From the NCBI GenBank assembly GCA_902772625.1, contig CACYBP010000037.1:1-10477 (forward strand): a stretch of DNA of 10,477 nt, given 5' to 3'. Below are positions 1-7,628 of the stretch, piece after piece. Below the pieces are notes generated by a model. It searched no databases, was not told the DNA's origin, and saw only the letters and a list, made by a program, of their open reading frames with translations. The stretch's first letter is position 1. Each line of letters starts with the position of its first letter. The stretch comes from Oscillospiraceae bacterium (GTDB lineage: Bacteria > Bacillota > Clostridia > Oscillospirales > QAMX01). A program made the position numbers and the translations under genes.

Positions 1-13
1 AAGGAGTCTTTGT

Positions 14-991
14 ATGCTTGACGAAAGAAAAAACCGCGCGCTCTCCTTCGGCCCCGACGGGAAATTCCGGATCCTGATGATCTCCGACGTGCACGCCGGG
101 AAGGGCTATCGCGAAAAAGACACGGTCAGGGCGCTGGACGCGCTGGTGGAAAAGACCGAACCCGATCTGGTGTTCATGGCCGGGGATATCTGCGGCCCGG
201 GGGTAATCCACGCGGAGTCGCCTGAGGAGGTGCGCGAGGTCCTGGACGGCCTTTCCTCGCCCATGGAAAAGCGCGGGATCTATTGGGCGCACGTCTTCGG
301 CAATCACGATGACAATTACGGCGTGGAAAAAGAAACGCAGGAGGAGATCTACGAATCCTATTCCCACTGCCTTTCCGAGGCCGGTCCCGCCGACGTGCCG
401 GGCGTGGGGAATTACGCCCTGCCCATCCGGGACGAAAAGGGGGAAAGGATCCTCTGGAATATCTTCGCCCTGGATTCCCACGACGGGATCGACGGCTTCC
501 GGAGCCTGTGCGGCCTTCGCGAGGAGCAGCCCTTTCTGGCCCGCAACAACCAGTGGGGAGACCCCATCTATTTCGAGCAGATCCTCTGGTACTGGGAGAC
601 CTCCAAAAAGCTTGAGGCGGCGGAGGGGAGAAAGATCCCGTCCCTGATGTTCATGCACGTGCCGCTTCCCGAGCACGATCTGGTCACCGAGCACAAGGAT
701 CAGTCCCGCTTCACGGGCCATCAGATGGAGGACGTGTGCTGCGCGCCGGTGAATTCCGGGCTGTTCGCCGCCTGCCTCCAGCGGGGCGACGTCCGGGGCA
801 TTTACACAGGACACGACCACGTCAACGATTTTGACGCCGAATACCTGGGCGTCCGGCTGGGGTACGACGGATTCCTCAGCTATCACGCCTCTCATAACGA
901 GGAGATCCGGGGCGGAAGGCTTTTCGAGCTTCGCGCCGACGATCCCGCCTCCTTCCGGACGCGCATGGTGCGGGTCCGTGACGTGCTTTGA
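14..991 (+). CDS. Calcineurin-like metallophosphoesterase, cytosolic
   Basis: This 325-residue protein shows the full metal-binding set of the calcineurin-like phosphoesterase superfamily, in order: D25-x-H27, GD at 57-58, GNHDD at 96-100, an MHVP motif with H215, and GHDH at 266-269. These residues normally bind two metal ions and cleave a phosphoester. There is no signal peptide or membrane segment, so it should act in the cytosol. The motif spacing and the ALDSHD segment (152-157) recall the Dcr2/Icc-like branch rather than exonucleases or 5'-nucleotidases; the substrate is unknown. The ATG is preceded by AAGGAG at 1-6 with 7 nt spacing, so the gene appears complete although it abuts the window edge. 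Only 17 nt separate its stop from the MoxR gene, which suggests cotranscription. The family call is firm; the role is not. Confidence 0.93.
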   Translation: MLDERKNRALSFGPDGKFRILMISDVHAGKGYREKDTVRALDALVEKTEPDLVFMAGDICGPGVIHAESPEEVREVLDGLSSPMEKRGIYWAHVFGNHDDNYGVEKETQEEIYESYSHCLSEAGPADVPGVGNYALPIRDEKGERILWNIFALDSHDGIDGFRSLCGLREEQPFLARNNQWGDPIYFEQILWYWETSKKLEAAEGRKIPSLMFMHVPLPEHDLVTEHKDQSRFTGHQMEDVCCAPVNSGLFAACLQRGDVRGIYTGHDHVNDFDAEYLGVRLGYDGFLSYHASHNEEIRGGRLFELRADDPASFRTRMVRVRDVL

Positions 992-1008
992 CGAAAGGAG
1001 CAGACAAG

Positions 1009-1983
1009 ATGGAACTTCGTGAGATCAAAAACCTGGCCGACCGGATCAAGGGCAATATTTCCAGGGTCATCGTCGGCAAACCCGAAACCGCCGAGCACGT
1101 GATCATCGCGCTTTTCTCCCGGGGCCACGTCCTCCTGGAGGACCTTCCGGGACTCGGCAAGACGCTGCTCGCCAAGACGCTGGCGAGATCGGTGGGATGC
1201 GATTTCAAAAGAACGCAGTTCACCCCCGACCTGATGCCCTCGGACATCACCGGCATCAATTTCTACGATCCCAAGAACGGCGAATTCCGTTTCCGCCCCG
1301 GCTCGGTCTTCACCAACGTCATGCTGGCCGACGAGATCAACCGCGCCACCCCGCGCACCCAGTCGGCTCTTCTGGAGGCGATGGAGGAAAGACAGGTCAC
1401 GGTGGACGGAGTCACCATGCCGCTTCCCGATCCCTTCATGGTCATCGCCACCCAGAACCCGGTGGAGATCCAGGGCACCTTCCCGCTTCCCGAGGCCCAG
1501 CTTGACCGCTTCATGATCAAGACCGGCATGGGCTATCCCTCGCTTCAGGAAAGCGACGAGATCATGCGCCGGTTCAACGGGGAAAACCCTTTGGAGGAGC
1601 TTTCTCCCGTGGCCACGGCCGACGAGGTGACCGACGCCCAAAGGTCCTTTGCAAAGGTGCGCGTCGGCGCCGACGTTTACCGGTATATCTCTCTGATCGC
1701 CGACGCCAGCCGCCGCCACCCCGAGGTGGTCTACGGCGTCAGCCCCCGCGGCACCCAGGCGCTTCTGCGCGCCTCCCAGATCGCGTCGATCCTGGCGGGG
1801 CGTGAATTCGTCACCCCCGACGACGTCAAGAAGATGGCGGTGCCGGTGCTGGCGCACAGACTGGTGGTCAAGAACGCCTCCCGCCTGAAATCCGGCCAGG
1901 CCGAAAAGGTCATGGAAAACGTGGTGGCCGGCGTCGCCGTGCCCACCGAGGATTTCGAGAGCGCCAACCTCCGGGAGCTTTAA
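1009..1983 (+). CDS. MoxR-family AAA+ ATPase
   Basis: This 324-residue protein is a typical MoxR ATPase in length and motif order: Walker A EDLPGLGKT (44-52), Walker B LADEIN (106-111) followed by the family signature RATPRTQSALLEAMEE, sensor 1 around ATQNP (147-151), LDRF (165-168) and a sensor-2 region GVSPRG (243-248). MoxR ATPases are thought to act as chaperones that help assemble or mature partner proteins, usually together with a DUF58/VWA-type protein, which is the next gene here. I chose the ATG at 1009 because AGGAG (996-1000) lies 8 nt upstream; an in-frame TTG at 988 would overlap the previous stop and has no ribosome site of its own. No membrane segment is seen. The family is certain; the client is unknown. 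Confidence 0.96.
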   Translation: MELREIKNLADRIKGNISRVIVGKPETAEHVIIALFSRGHVLLEDLPGLGKTLLAKTLARSVGCDFKRTQFTPDLMPSDITGINFYDPKNGEFRFRPGSVFTNVMLADEINRATPRTQSALLEAMEERQVTVDGVTMPLPDPFMVIATQNPVEIQGTFPLPEAQLDRFMIKTGMGYPSLQESDEIMRRFNGENPLEELSPVATADEVTDAQRSFAKVRVGADVYRYISLIADASRRHPEVVYGVSPRGTQALLRASQIASILAGREFVTPDDVKKMAVPVLAHRLVVKNASRLKSGQAEKVMENVVAGVAVPTEDFESANLREL

Positions 1984-2025
1984 GGCCTCCGGGAGATCTG
2001 CGCGCGGGAAAGGAGGGAACGAGTC

Positions 2026-3135
2026 TTGCAGATCGGCTTTATTTCGCTGACCGTGGCGGTGCTGGTCATTCTGGAGGCGGTGATCTACCGCTTTTTCGGC
2101 CGGAAGAAGATCACCTACACCCGGGAATACGAGCCGCATACGGTATTTGAAGGCGAAAAGATCGTCATGACCGAAAAGATCGCCAACGCCAAGCTCCTTC
2201 CCATGCCGTGGGTGCGGGTGGAAAGCATGCTGTCGCCCCATCTGCGCTATCTGGCTTATGAGAAGAACGGGGAGACGGGGAAAAAAGAACAGGTCTACGG
2301 AGAGCACAACAGCGTCTTTTCCATCGGCCCCTATTCCACCGTCACGAGAAAATACACCATGCTCTGCGAAAAGCGGGGCTATTACGCCCTGCGGGCGGTC
2401 AACCTGACCTCCCAGGACATTTTCGGCATCGGCGAACCGCAGAGCGCCGAGGCCGAGATCAACGCCGCGGTGACCGTCTATCCCCGCATCGCCGATATGG
2501 ACGAGCTGGGGGACATCTCCAAAAGCATGATGGGCGACGTGGTGGTCCGGCGCTGGATCGCCGAGGATCCCTTCATGATCCGCGGCACCCGGGACTACAC
2601 CACCGGGGATCCCCAGTCCAAGATCAACTGGAAGGCCTCGGCCCGTGTCGGCAGTTTCGTGGTGAACGAGCTGGACGCCACAGCCGATATCCGCCTTCTG
2701 ATCCTCTTCAACGTGCAGGCCGATCCCTATTTCCGCACCGACGTGGATCCCGACTGCATCGAATCGGGCGTATCGCGCGCGGCGGCGCTTCTGCAGTTCG
2801 CCGCCGAGCACGGCATCACCGCCTCTTTTGCCAGCAACTCGGTGGATTCTCCCCTGGGGGAAAACCGCACCGGCTTCGGGAACGGCAGCGGACACCTGGG
2901 CGAGGAATTCACCCAGCTTGCCTGCCTTTCCCGGGAAAGCAAGGTCAACTTCGGGCGCTTCCTGTCAGACGAGGCGCACCGGGGGATCTCCGACTGCGGG
3001 ATCCTTCTGATGACGGCCTATTGGGACGACGAGATCGCCGAGGGCGTGGAGGAACTGCGCCGGGACGGCAATCTGGTGGAGATCATGATGATGGACCGCA
3101 CGCCCGGTACCTTCGCGTCGAAAAAGGAGGCGTAA
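2026..3135 (+). CDS. DUF58 domain-containing protein
   Basis: This 369-residue protein has one N-terminal hydrophobic segment (about residues 4-21), a beta-rich region, and the DUF58 hallmark at about 183-207, in which RDYTTGD is followed by the INWKASAR-type core. After the motif comes a VWA-like fold region beginning near LLILFN. DUF58 proteins are the standard partners of MoxR ATPases, and this gene follows one directly. The start is a TTG, supported by AGGAGG at 2011-2016 with 9 nt spacing; it also leaves the membrane anchor intact. Most DUF58 proteins have two hydrophobic segments near the N-terminus, whereas only one is obvious here. The next gene begins 1 nt after the stop, so the two are almost certainly translated together. 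The molecular role of the family is poorly known. Confidence 0.93.
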   Translation: MQIGFISLTVAVLVILEAVIYRFFGRKKITYTREYEPHTVFEGEKIVMTEKIANAKLLPMPWVRVESMLSPHLRYLAYEKNGETGKKEQVYGEHNSVFSIGPYSTVTRKYTMLCEKRGYYALRAVNLTSQDIFGIGEPQSAEAEINAAVTVYPRIADMDELGDISKSMMGDVVVRRWIAEDPFMIRGTRDYTTGDPQSKINWKASARVGSFVVNELDATADIRLLILFNVQADPYFRTDVDPDCIESGVSRAAALLQFAAEHGITASFASNSVDSPLGENRTGFGNGSGHLGEEFTQLACLSRESKVNFGRFLSDEAHRGISDCGILLMTAYWDDEIAEGVEELRRDGNLVEIMMMDRTPGTFASKKEA

Positions 3136-3136
3136 G

Positions 3137-4465
3137 ATGAAGGATCGTCTGTTCGCGGGACTCTACGCGCTGCTCCTGTTCCTGCCCTTCTATATCATCG
3201 CGGCCCTGACTCTTCTGCCCCACGGGGAGATCTGGCTGTATCTTGCTTTTCTTTTCGGCATGACCGTGACGGGGACGCTTCTCGGCCGGCTTTTCCGGCG
3301 CCAGTCCTTTTATGCGGCCCTGATCGGCTTCCTTCTGGCCGCGGTGATCGCGGGATATATGCTTCTGAAGGGACAGGAGGCCGGGCTGATGAGCACCACC
3401 TTCCATCTCCTGATGGGGGCCCTGACGGTGACCGCCTTCCTGATCGGCATGCGCCCGGGGGTCAGGCCGTGGTACGAAACGGTGCAGGCCACCATGACGG
3501 TGTCGCTTCTGATCGTGTACGCCGTGATCATGCTCTTCATGGGGGTGGTCCGGCCCTTCGGAGCCTATACGACCCTCTATTCCGTGGCGGTGATCGCCGC
3601 GGCGGTGGTGGGACTCTTCGCCATGAACCGGTTCAATATCGCCACCCAGCTCAACCGCAACGTGCGCTATAAAAACAAAAAGGTCGCGCAAGAGGAGACG
3701 ATGGACGGGCGAAAAGAATCCCGCATGCCGGTGTCGCCCGCCCTGATCCGTCACAATCTGGCCCTGACGGCGCTGATCCTTCTTTTGGTGATCGTAATCA
3801 ATCCCCTGATCGGGGCGGGGCTCTCCGCCGCGGGGAGGGGGATCGTGTCGCTTCTGAACTACCGCCCGGAGGAGGAACGCCACGTGATCGAAAACGTGGA
3901 TTACGACCCCGGCGAGGTGGTGGAGCAGGTGATCAGGGAACCCAGCGAGGAGGCCAAGGAAATCGCCGCGATCATCACCTGGATCGGCGTGGGACTCTTC
4001 GGCGCGCTCCTGCTTTTCACTCTCTTCCGGAAGGGGAGGGCCCTGATCCGCAGGCTCATGTCCGGCGGTTCGGGAAAACACCGGAAGAAGAAGGAGTACG
4101 AGGAACAGGAGGACGAGCTTTACGAGGAGATCGTGGAATCCATCGATTTCAAGCTCTTCGGCGGAAAGAAGCTCGGCGACCTGATCCGGGAACGGGTCGG
4201 CTTCTTCGCCATGAAAAGCGAGGAGGAGCGGGTGCGCTTCCTCTTCCGGAGCTCAGTGAGAAAGGCGTCGGCCCGCGGCTATCGCCGCAAACCCGCCAAG
4301 ACCGCCTTCGAGATCCTGGGGGAGATCGCCTATGCCGACGGCGACCCGAAGCACGAAAAAGCCTACCGGGAGCTGGCCGACGTCTACGACCGCACCCGCT
4401 ACGACGGGAATCCGCCGGCCGAGGGCACGGCCGCCCGGCTCCGGGAGGAGCTTCGCTGGAAGTGA
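3137..4465 (+). CDS. Polytopic membrane protein with DUF4129-like C-terminus
   Basis: This 442-residue protein has about six hydrophobic segments in its first 170 residues, one at about 207-230 and one at about 275-297, and then a charged cytosolic tail. The end of the tail (about 365-425) contains RGYRRKPAKTAFEILGEIA and a Y-DRTRYDG motif. That pattern of basic helix, T-x-x-E and Y-x-x-x-RY matches the DUF4129 domain found at the C-terminus of the transglutaminase-like membrane proteins of MoxR/DUF58 operons. I see no Cys-His-Asp transglutaminase core: the loop between the seventh and eighth segments (about 230-275) is short and acidic. ATG is preceded by AAGGAGG (3124-3130). It lies 1 nt after the DUF58 stop. 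I infer it is the membrane component of the MoxR module. The membrane topology is clear; the domain name is by eye. Confidence 0.85.
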   Translation: MKDRLFAGLYALLLFLPFYIIAALTLLPHGEIWLYLAFLFGMTVTGTLLGRLFRRQSFYAALIGFLLAAVIAGYMLLKGQEAGLMSTTFHLLMGALTVTAFLIGMRPGVRPWYETVQATMTVSLLIVYAVIMLFMGVVRPFGAYTTLYSVAVIAAAVVGLFAMNRFNIATQLNRNVRYKNKKVAQEETMDGRKESRMPVSPALIRHNLALTALILLLVIVINPLIGAGLSAAGRGIVSLLNYRPEEERHVIENVDYDPGEVVEQVIREPSEEAKEIAAIITWIGVGLFGALLLFTLFRKGRALIRRLMSGGSGKHRKKKEYEEQEDELYEEIVESIDFKLFGGKKLGDLIRERVGFFAMKSEEERVRFLFRSSVRKASARGYRRKPAKTAFEILGEIAYADGDPKHEKAYRELADVYDRTRYDGNPPAEGTAARLREELRWK

Positions 4466-4469
4466 CGTC

Positions 4470-4498
4470 TTGAAAAAGGGCGAAAAGCGTGATACAAT
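4470..4498 (+). promoter_or_regulatory. Sigma-A promoter for the lipoprotein gene
   Basis: TTGAAA (4470-4475), a 17-nt spacer and TACAAT (4493-4498) with the extended -10 dinucleotide TG at 4490-4491. It starts 5 nt after the stop of the DUF4129 gene, and transcription would begin near 4505, giving a leader of about 24 nt. It separates the lipoprotein from the MoxR module, although no terminator lies between them. Confidence 0.8.
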
Positions 4499-4528
4499 AC
4501 CCTCTGCCATCTGAAGGGAGTGGATTCG

Positions 4529-5329
4529 GTGAGAATAAAGAGAACTGTGGCGGCGGTCCTTGCCGTTTTGATGCTTTTAAGCTTTGCCTCCTGCGACGGA
4601 AAGAAGACCGGAAGCGTGGAATTCGGCGGCGATGAAAAGCCCGGAACCAGCGAGACCCGCACCGGCGTCGACGCCTTCACCGGCGACGAAGAGAGCGATA
4701 CCTCCTCCTCCGAAGGGGGAGAGAGCGAGTATGAGACCTTCTTCAGCGTGGAAGAATACGACTATACCGCCGAGACCGATCCCGACGTCATCGCCTATTT
4801 CTCGGGCGATATCGGCGGCGCCCTGACAAAGCTCGCCCCGTCGCTCAAATCGGTGGCCTACGCCAGCTACTGCTATCCCCAGGAAATGACCGGCGCCCCC
4901 GAGGACGACATGCTCTGGTGCGCCATATACAGCATGATCGCAAGCTTTCATCAGTATCCCGAGGGCACTGAGACCGATTCCGAAGGCCGCGTGACGGTCA
5001 AGGGCACCGAGGCGCTGCGCAAAATGGCCGACGACATGTTCTCGGCCGACGTGGAGATCCTGGGCGTCCCGCACGAGGATTTCCTGGACTCTCTGATCTT
5101 CTTCGACAACGCCTCCGATACCTATACCTTCGAGCCGTCGGGCGGGGAGGGGCTGGAGATCCGCATCTGCGCCCTGGAGCCCGGCAAGGACGGCCGGATG
5201 AACGTCACGGTGCAGCTTTACAACAGCATTTTTGATTTTACCTCCTGGGTCAGCCTTTCGATCCGGAAGGAGGAAAGCTCCTCTTACGGCTACACGGTCT
5301 GGAGCGCCACCTCCTGGAGCGAGGAGTAA
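4529..5329 (+). CDS. Lipoprotein of unknown function
   Basis: This 266-residue protein starts with RIKR and a hydrophobic stretch ending in SFASC, a slightly atypical lipobox (Phe at -3) with the lipidated Cys at residue 22. Residues about 25-70 are a Ser/Glu/Gly/Asp-rich linker, which is usual for lipoproteins that hold a domain away from the membrane. The rest (about 75-266) is a globular, acidic domain with several Tyr and Trp; it contains two Cys besides the lipidated one within about 40 residues (in YASYCYP and MLWCAIY), and another in IRICALEP. I do not recognise the domain. I chose the GTG at 4529 because AAGGGAG (4514-4520) lies 8 nt upstream; the in-frame GTG at 4520 overlaps that site. 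It has its own promoter and terminator, so it looks monocistronic. It is likely surface-exposed. Confidence 0.85.
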   Translation: MRIKRTVAAVLAVLMLLSFASCDGKKTGSVEFGGDEKPGTSETRTGVDAFTGDEESDTSSSEGGESEYETFFSVEEYDYTAETDPDVIAYFSGDIGGALTKLAPSLKSVAYASYCYPQEMTGAPEDDMLWCAIYSMIASFHQYPEGTETDSEGRVTVKGTEALRKMADDMFSADVEILGVPHEDFLDSLIFFDNASDTYTFEPSGGEGLEIRICALEPGKDGRMNVTVQLYNSIFDFTSWVSLSIRKEESSSYGYTVWSATSWSEE

Positions 5330-5344
5330 ATCACAGGGAGATCC

Positions 5345-5381
5345 GCGCGGGGGGAGAGCATCTGCCCCCGCGCTTTCTTTT
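5345..5381 (+). terminator. Intrinsic terminator after the lipoprotein gene
   Basis: A perfect 9-bp GC stem, GCGCGGGGG (5345-5353) with CCCCCGCGC (5365-5373). It can be extended past one G-G mismatch by AGA/TCT around a GCA loop. It is followed by TTTCTTTT. It ends 1 nt before the GGAGG ribosome site of the next gene, so any transcript of that gene from upstream has to read through it. Confidence 0.85.
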
Positions 5382-5392
5382 CGGAGGACGCC

Positions 5393-6613
5393 ATGAAAAC
5401 GATGAACCGTGAAAAGAAAAACCGCCTGCCCCGCGCCTTGCTTTTCTGCGGCGCGGCGCTCGCGCTCTGCCTTCTTGCGGCGTGCGGAAGAAGTGCAGAG
5501 CCGGAAAGCGCCGAAAAGGTGCGCGTTCCCGTGCTCTTTGAAGAAGACGGGAAGACCCTGCCGGAGCCTCCGGAAGAGGAAAGCGGCCCCGACCGCGCGA
5601 TTCCCGAGACCGCGTCCTTTCAGGAGGCGGGAAGGCTTTTCTGGAACGGCGCGGAGGTGACGCTTTTCAAAAGGGACGGGGACGGGACCGCCTTTGCGAA
5701 GGCTTCCGCCCTGGCTTCGGCGGCGGGGGGCGAACTGCGGGAGGACGCCTCCGGCTTCACACTTGAAGTGGGGGAGGAGAGCTTTTTCGTATCGACCCTC
5801 GCGGGCGGCTTTTACCGGGGAAAGACCCGGGTGGGCGACCCGGTGACCTGGAAAGGGGAGCTTTATCTTCCCGCCTCCCCTCTGATCGAGGCGAGCGCTC
5901 TGCCGCGTCTGGACGACGGGGAGGATATCTATCTCACGAAGGCCGTGAAGAGCGCCGACGTCCCGAAGGGAGTGCGGCTGCCGGTGCTGATGTATCACGC
6001 GGTCAGCGACGACACCTGGGGCATCAACGAGCTTTTCGTGAAGCCCGCGGAAATGGAAAAGCAGCTGAAATATCTGGTGGACCACGGCTACACCACCGTC
6101 ACCTTCGAGGATCTGGATAGAATCGATTCGATCAAAAAGCCGGTGATGCTCACCTTTGACGACGGCTATAAGGACAATTACGAGGAGCTTTTCCCGCTCC
6201 TTCAAAAATACAACTGCAAGGCCACGGTCTTCATGATCTCCGGCAAGCTCGCAAAGACCCATTACCTCACCGAAGAGATGCTCCGGGAGATGGCCGATTC
6301 GGGGCTGGTATCGATCCAGAGCCACACCGTAAGCCATCCGAAGCTCGCGGAGATCACCGGCGAAAAGCTCCGCGCCGAGCTGCGGGATTCCCGGCTGGAG
6401 ATCGCACGGCTCACCGGCCGGATCCCCTTCGTCCTCTGCTATCCCTCGGGAAGCTACAACGGCGAGACCCGCCGGGTGGGGGCGGAATACTATTCCTTCG
6501 GCGTCAGGATGAACGGCGGGGGATATTCCACCTCGATGGATCCCTTCCTGATCCCGCGCTATTACGTCTCCCGGGCGACCTCGCTTTCCTCCTTCGCGTC
6601 GATGATCGGGTGA
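5393..6613 (+). CDS. Polysaccharide deacetylase lipoprotein with stalk domain
   Basis: This 406-residue protein has a lipoprotein signal peptide (basic N-terminus, hydrophobic core, LLAAC lipobox). A region at about 75-185 resembles the copper-amine-oxidase N-terminal-like stalk domain, with its G-E-LYLP pattern near the end. A NodB homology domain fills about 200-406. It carries the carbohydrate esterase family 4 motifs: TFDDGYKD (254-261; D256 the expected base, D257 a metal ligand), SHTVSHP (310-316; H311 and H315 metal ligands) and YPSGSYN (350-356). Family members remove acetyl groups from N-acetylated sugars such as peptidoglycan or exopolysaccharide at the cell surface. The late LxLH-type motif is not evident. 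ATG has GGAGG (5383-5387) 5 nt upstream. The terminator just ahead of it and the lack of a visible promoter leave its transcription unexplained. The true substrate is unknown. Confidence 0.92.
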   Translation: MKTMNREKKNRLPRALLFCGAALALCLLAACGRSAEPESAEKVRVPVLFEEDGKTLPEPPEEESGPDRAIPETASFQEAGRLFWNGAEVTLFKRDGDGTAFAKASALASAAGGELREDASGFTLEVGEESFFVSTLAGGFYRGKTRVGDPVTWKGELYLPASPLIEASALPRLDDGEDIYLTKAVKSADVPKGVRLPVLMYHAVSDDTWGINELFVKPAEMEKQLKYLVDHGYTTVTFEDLDRIDSIKKPVMLTFDDGYKDNYEELFPLLQKYNCKATVFMISGKLAKTHYLTEEMLREMADSGLVSIQSHTVSHPKLAEITGEKLRAELRDSRLEIARLTGRIPFVLCYPSGSYNGETRRVGAEYYSFGVRMNGGGYSTSMDPFLIPRYYVSRATSLSSFASMIG

Positions 6614-6681
6614 GGGATCTTCGCCTCCGTAATCAAGGACCGGCCGCGCCGGATACGAATACAAGAAAAGAGGAACGAACC

Positions 6682-7545
6682 ATGAGATACCGTTTTCTGC
6701 GCTTCCCGGGCGGAAAAAGCAAGGCCGTGACCTTCAGCTACGACGACGGCTGCCGCGACGATATCCGCCTGGCGGAGACCATGGCGCGTTACGGGCTGAA
6801 GGGGACCTTCAACCTGAACGGCGCCCAGCTGGGGAAGGACGGGACCGACTGGCGCCTGACCCCCGGCGAGATCAGAAGGGTCATTCTGGAGAAGGGCTTT
6901 GAGATCGCGAATCACGGCGCGGATCACCGCGCGAACGGCCTCCTGCGGCCCATCGAGGGGATCCGGGAGGTGCTGGACTGCCGGCTGGAGCTGGAAAAGG
7001 CCTTCGGCCGCATCGTCCGGGGCATGGCTTATCCGGACAGCGGGATCAACTTCTTCCAGAACGGCGCGTCCCGGGAATCGGTGAAGCGGTATCTTGAGGA
7101 TCTGGATATCGTCTACGCCCGGACCACCGTCAGCGATCCCTCCTTCCGCCTGCCGGAGGATTGGCTCGCCTGGAATCCCTCCTGCCATCATTCCGATCCC
7201 GACGCACTGAAATGCGTCGACGCGTTTCTGGCCGTCGATCCCGAAAAAGCGTACGTCGCTTCACGCTATCCGCGGCTCTTCATGCTCTGGGGACACAGCT
7301 TTGAATTCGAAAGGGCGGGGAACTGGGCGCTTCTGGAAGAGATCTGCGAAAGGCTTTCGGCGGAAGACGGGATCTGGCACGCCACCAATATGGAGATCTA
7401 TACTTACGTCAGGGCTTACGGGTCCCTGATTTTCAGCGCCGACCATCTGACGGTCCATAACCCGACCCTTCTGAAGATATGGTTCGACGCCGACGGCGCG
7501 CTCTATGCCGTGGAGCCGGGCGGGACCGTGAGGCTTCCCGGCTGA
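6682..7545 (+). CDS. NodB-type polysaccharide deacetylase, no export signal
   Basis: This 287-residue protein has a NodB-like core starting near residue 14: TFSYDDG (17-23; D21 and D22 in the base and metal positions), GTFNLN (41-46), NHGADH (77-82; H78 and H82 as metal ligands) and MAYPDSG near residue 115. It then departs from the standard family. A second half with HH in CHHSD, WGHSFEF and a short beta-rich C-terminus (about 258-287) follows. No signal peptide or membrane segment is seen, so it should act in the cytosol or leave by an unknown route. ATG at 6682 has AAAGAGG (6667-6673) 8 nt upstream; upstream in-frame codons begin at the end of the previous gene and look non-coding. It follows the lipoprotein deacetylase by 68 bp with no terminator between, so cotranscription is likely. 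Substrate unknown. Confidence 0.9.
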   Translation: MRYRFLRFPGGKSKAVTFSYDDGCRDDIRLAETMARYGLKGTFNLNGAQLGKDGTDWRLTPGEIRRVILEKGFEIANHGADHRANGLLRPIEGIREVLDCRLELEKAFGRIVRGMAYPDSGINFFQNGASRESVKRYLEDLDIVYARTTVSDPSFRLPEDWLAWNPSCHHSDPDALKCVDAFLAVDPEKAYVASRYPRLFMLWGHSFEFERAGNWALLEEICERLSAEDGIWHATNMEIYTYVRAYGSLIFSADHLTVHNPTLLKIWFDADGALYAVEPGGTVRLPG

Positions 7546-7593
7546 CCCCGCGAAAGCCGCTTCGCCTGTCCGGAAATCCACGGGGAACGGGAC

Positions 7594-7622
7594 TTGACAA
7601 GCGGCGCTTTTTCTGATTAAAT
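7594..7622 (+). promoter_or_regulatory. Sigma-A promoter for the ECF/kinase operon
   Basis: A perfect TTGACA (7594-7599), 17-nt spacer and TTAAAT (7617-7622) preceded by TG at 7614-7615 (extended -10). Transcription would begin near 7629, leaving a leader of about 143 nt before the GTG at 7772. The stretch 7546-7593 before it holds only weak hairpins and no T-run, so no clear terminator closes the deacetylase unit. Confidence 0.85.
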
Positions 7623-7628
7623 GATAAA

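Noticed and set aside
1968..1995. A 10-bp direct repeat, CCTCCGGGAG, at 1968-1977 and 1986-1995 around the MoxR stop codon
   Set aside because: Short and made of codons that are common here (CTC CGG GAG); no T-run or known operator pattern supports a function.
892..2895. A 667-codon open frame on the - strand over the MoxR and DUF58 genes
   Set aside because: Its translation is rich in His, Gly, Asp and Arg without domains, it has no ribosome site, and it lies opposite two well-supported genes. It is a by-product of GC-rich codon use.
6640..6652. Hairpin CCGGC-CGC-GCCGG between the two deacetylase genes
   Set aside because: Only five pairs and no T-run after it, so it is not a credible terminator.
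4577..6664. A 695-codon open frame on the - strand over the lipoprotein and deacetylase genes
   Set aside because: Same reasons: low-complexity translation, no recognisable motif or ribosome site, and a terminator, promoter and two real genes on the other strand.
7546..7585. CCCCG/CGGGG pairing with an inner CGAA/TTCG hairpin after the second deacetylase
   Set aside because: No T-tract follows and the outer arms are 30 nt apart; too weak to call a terminator.
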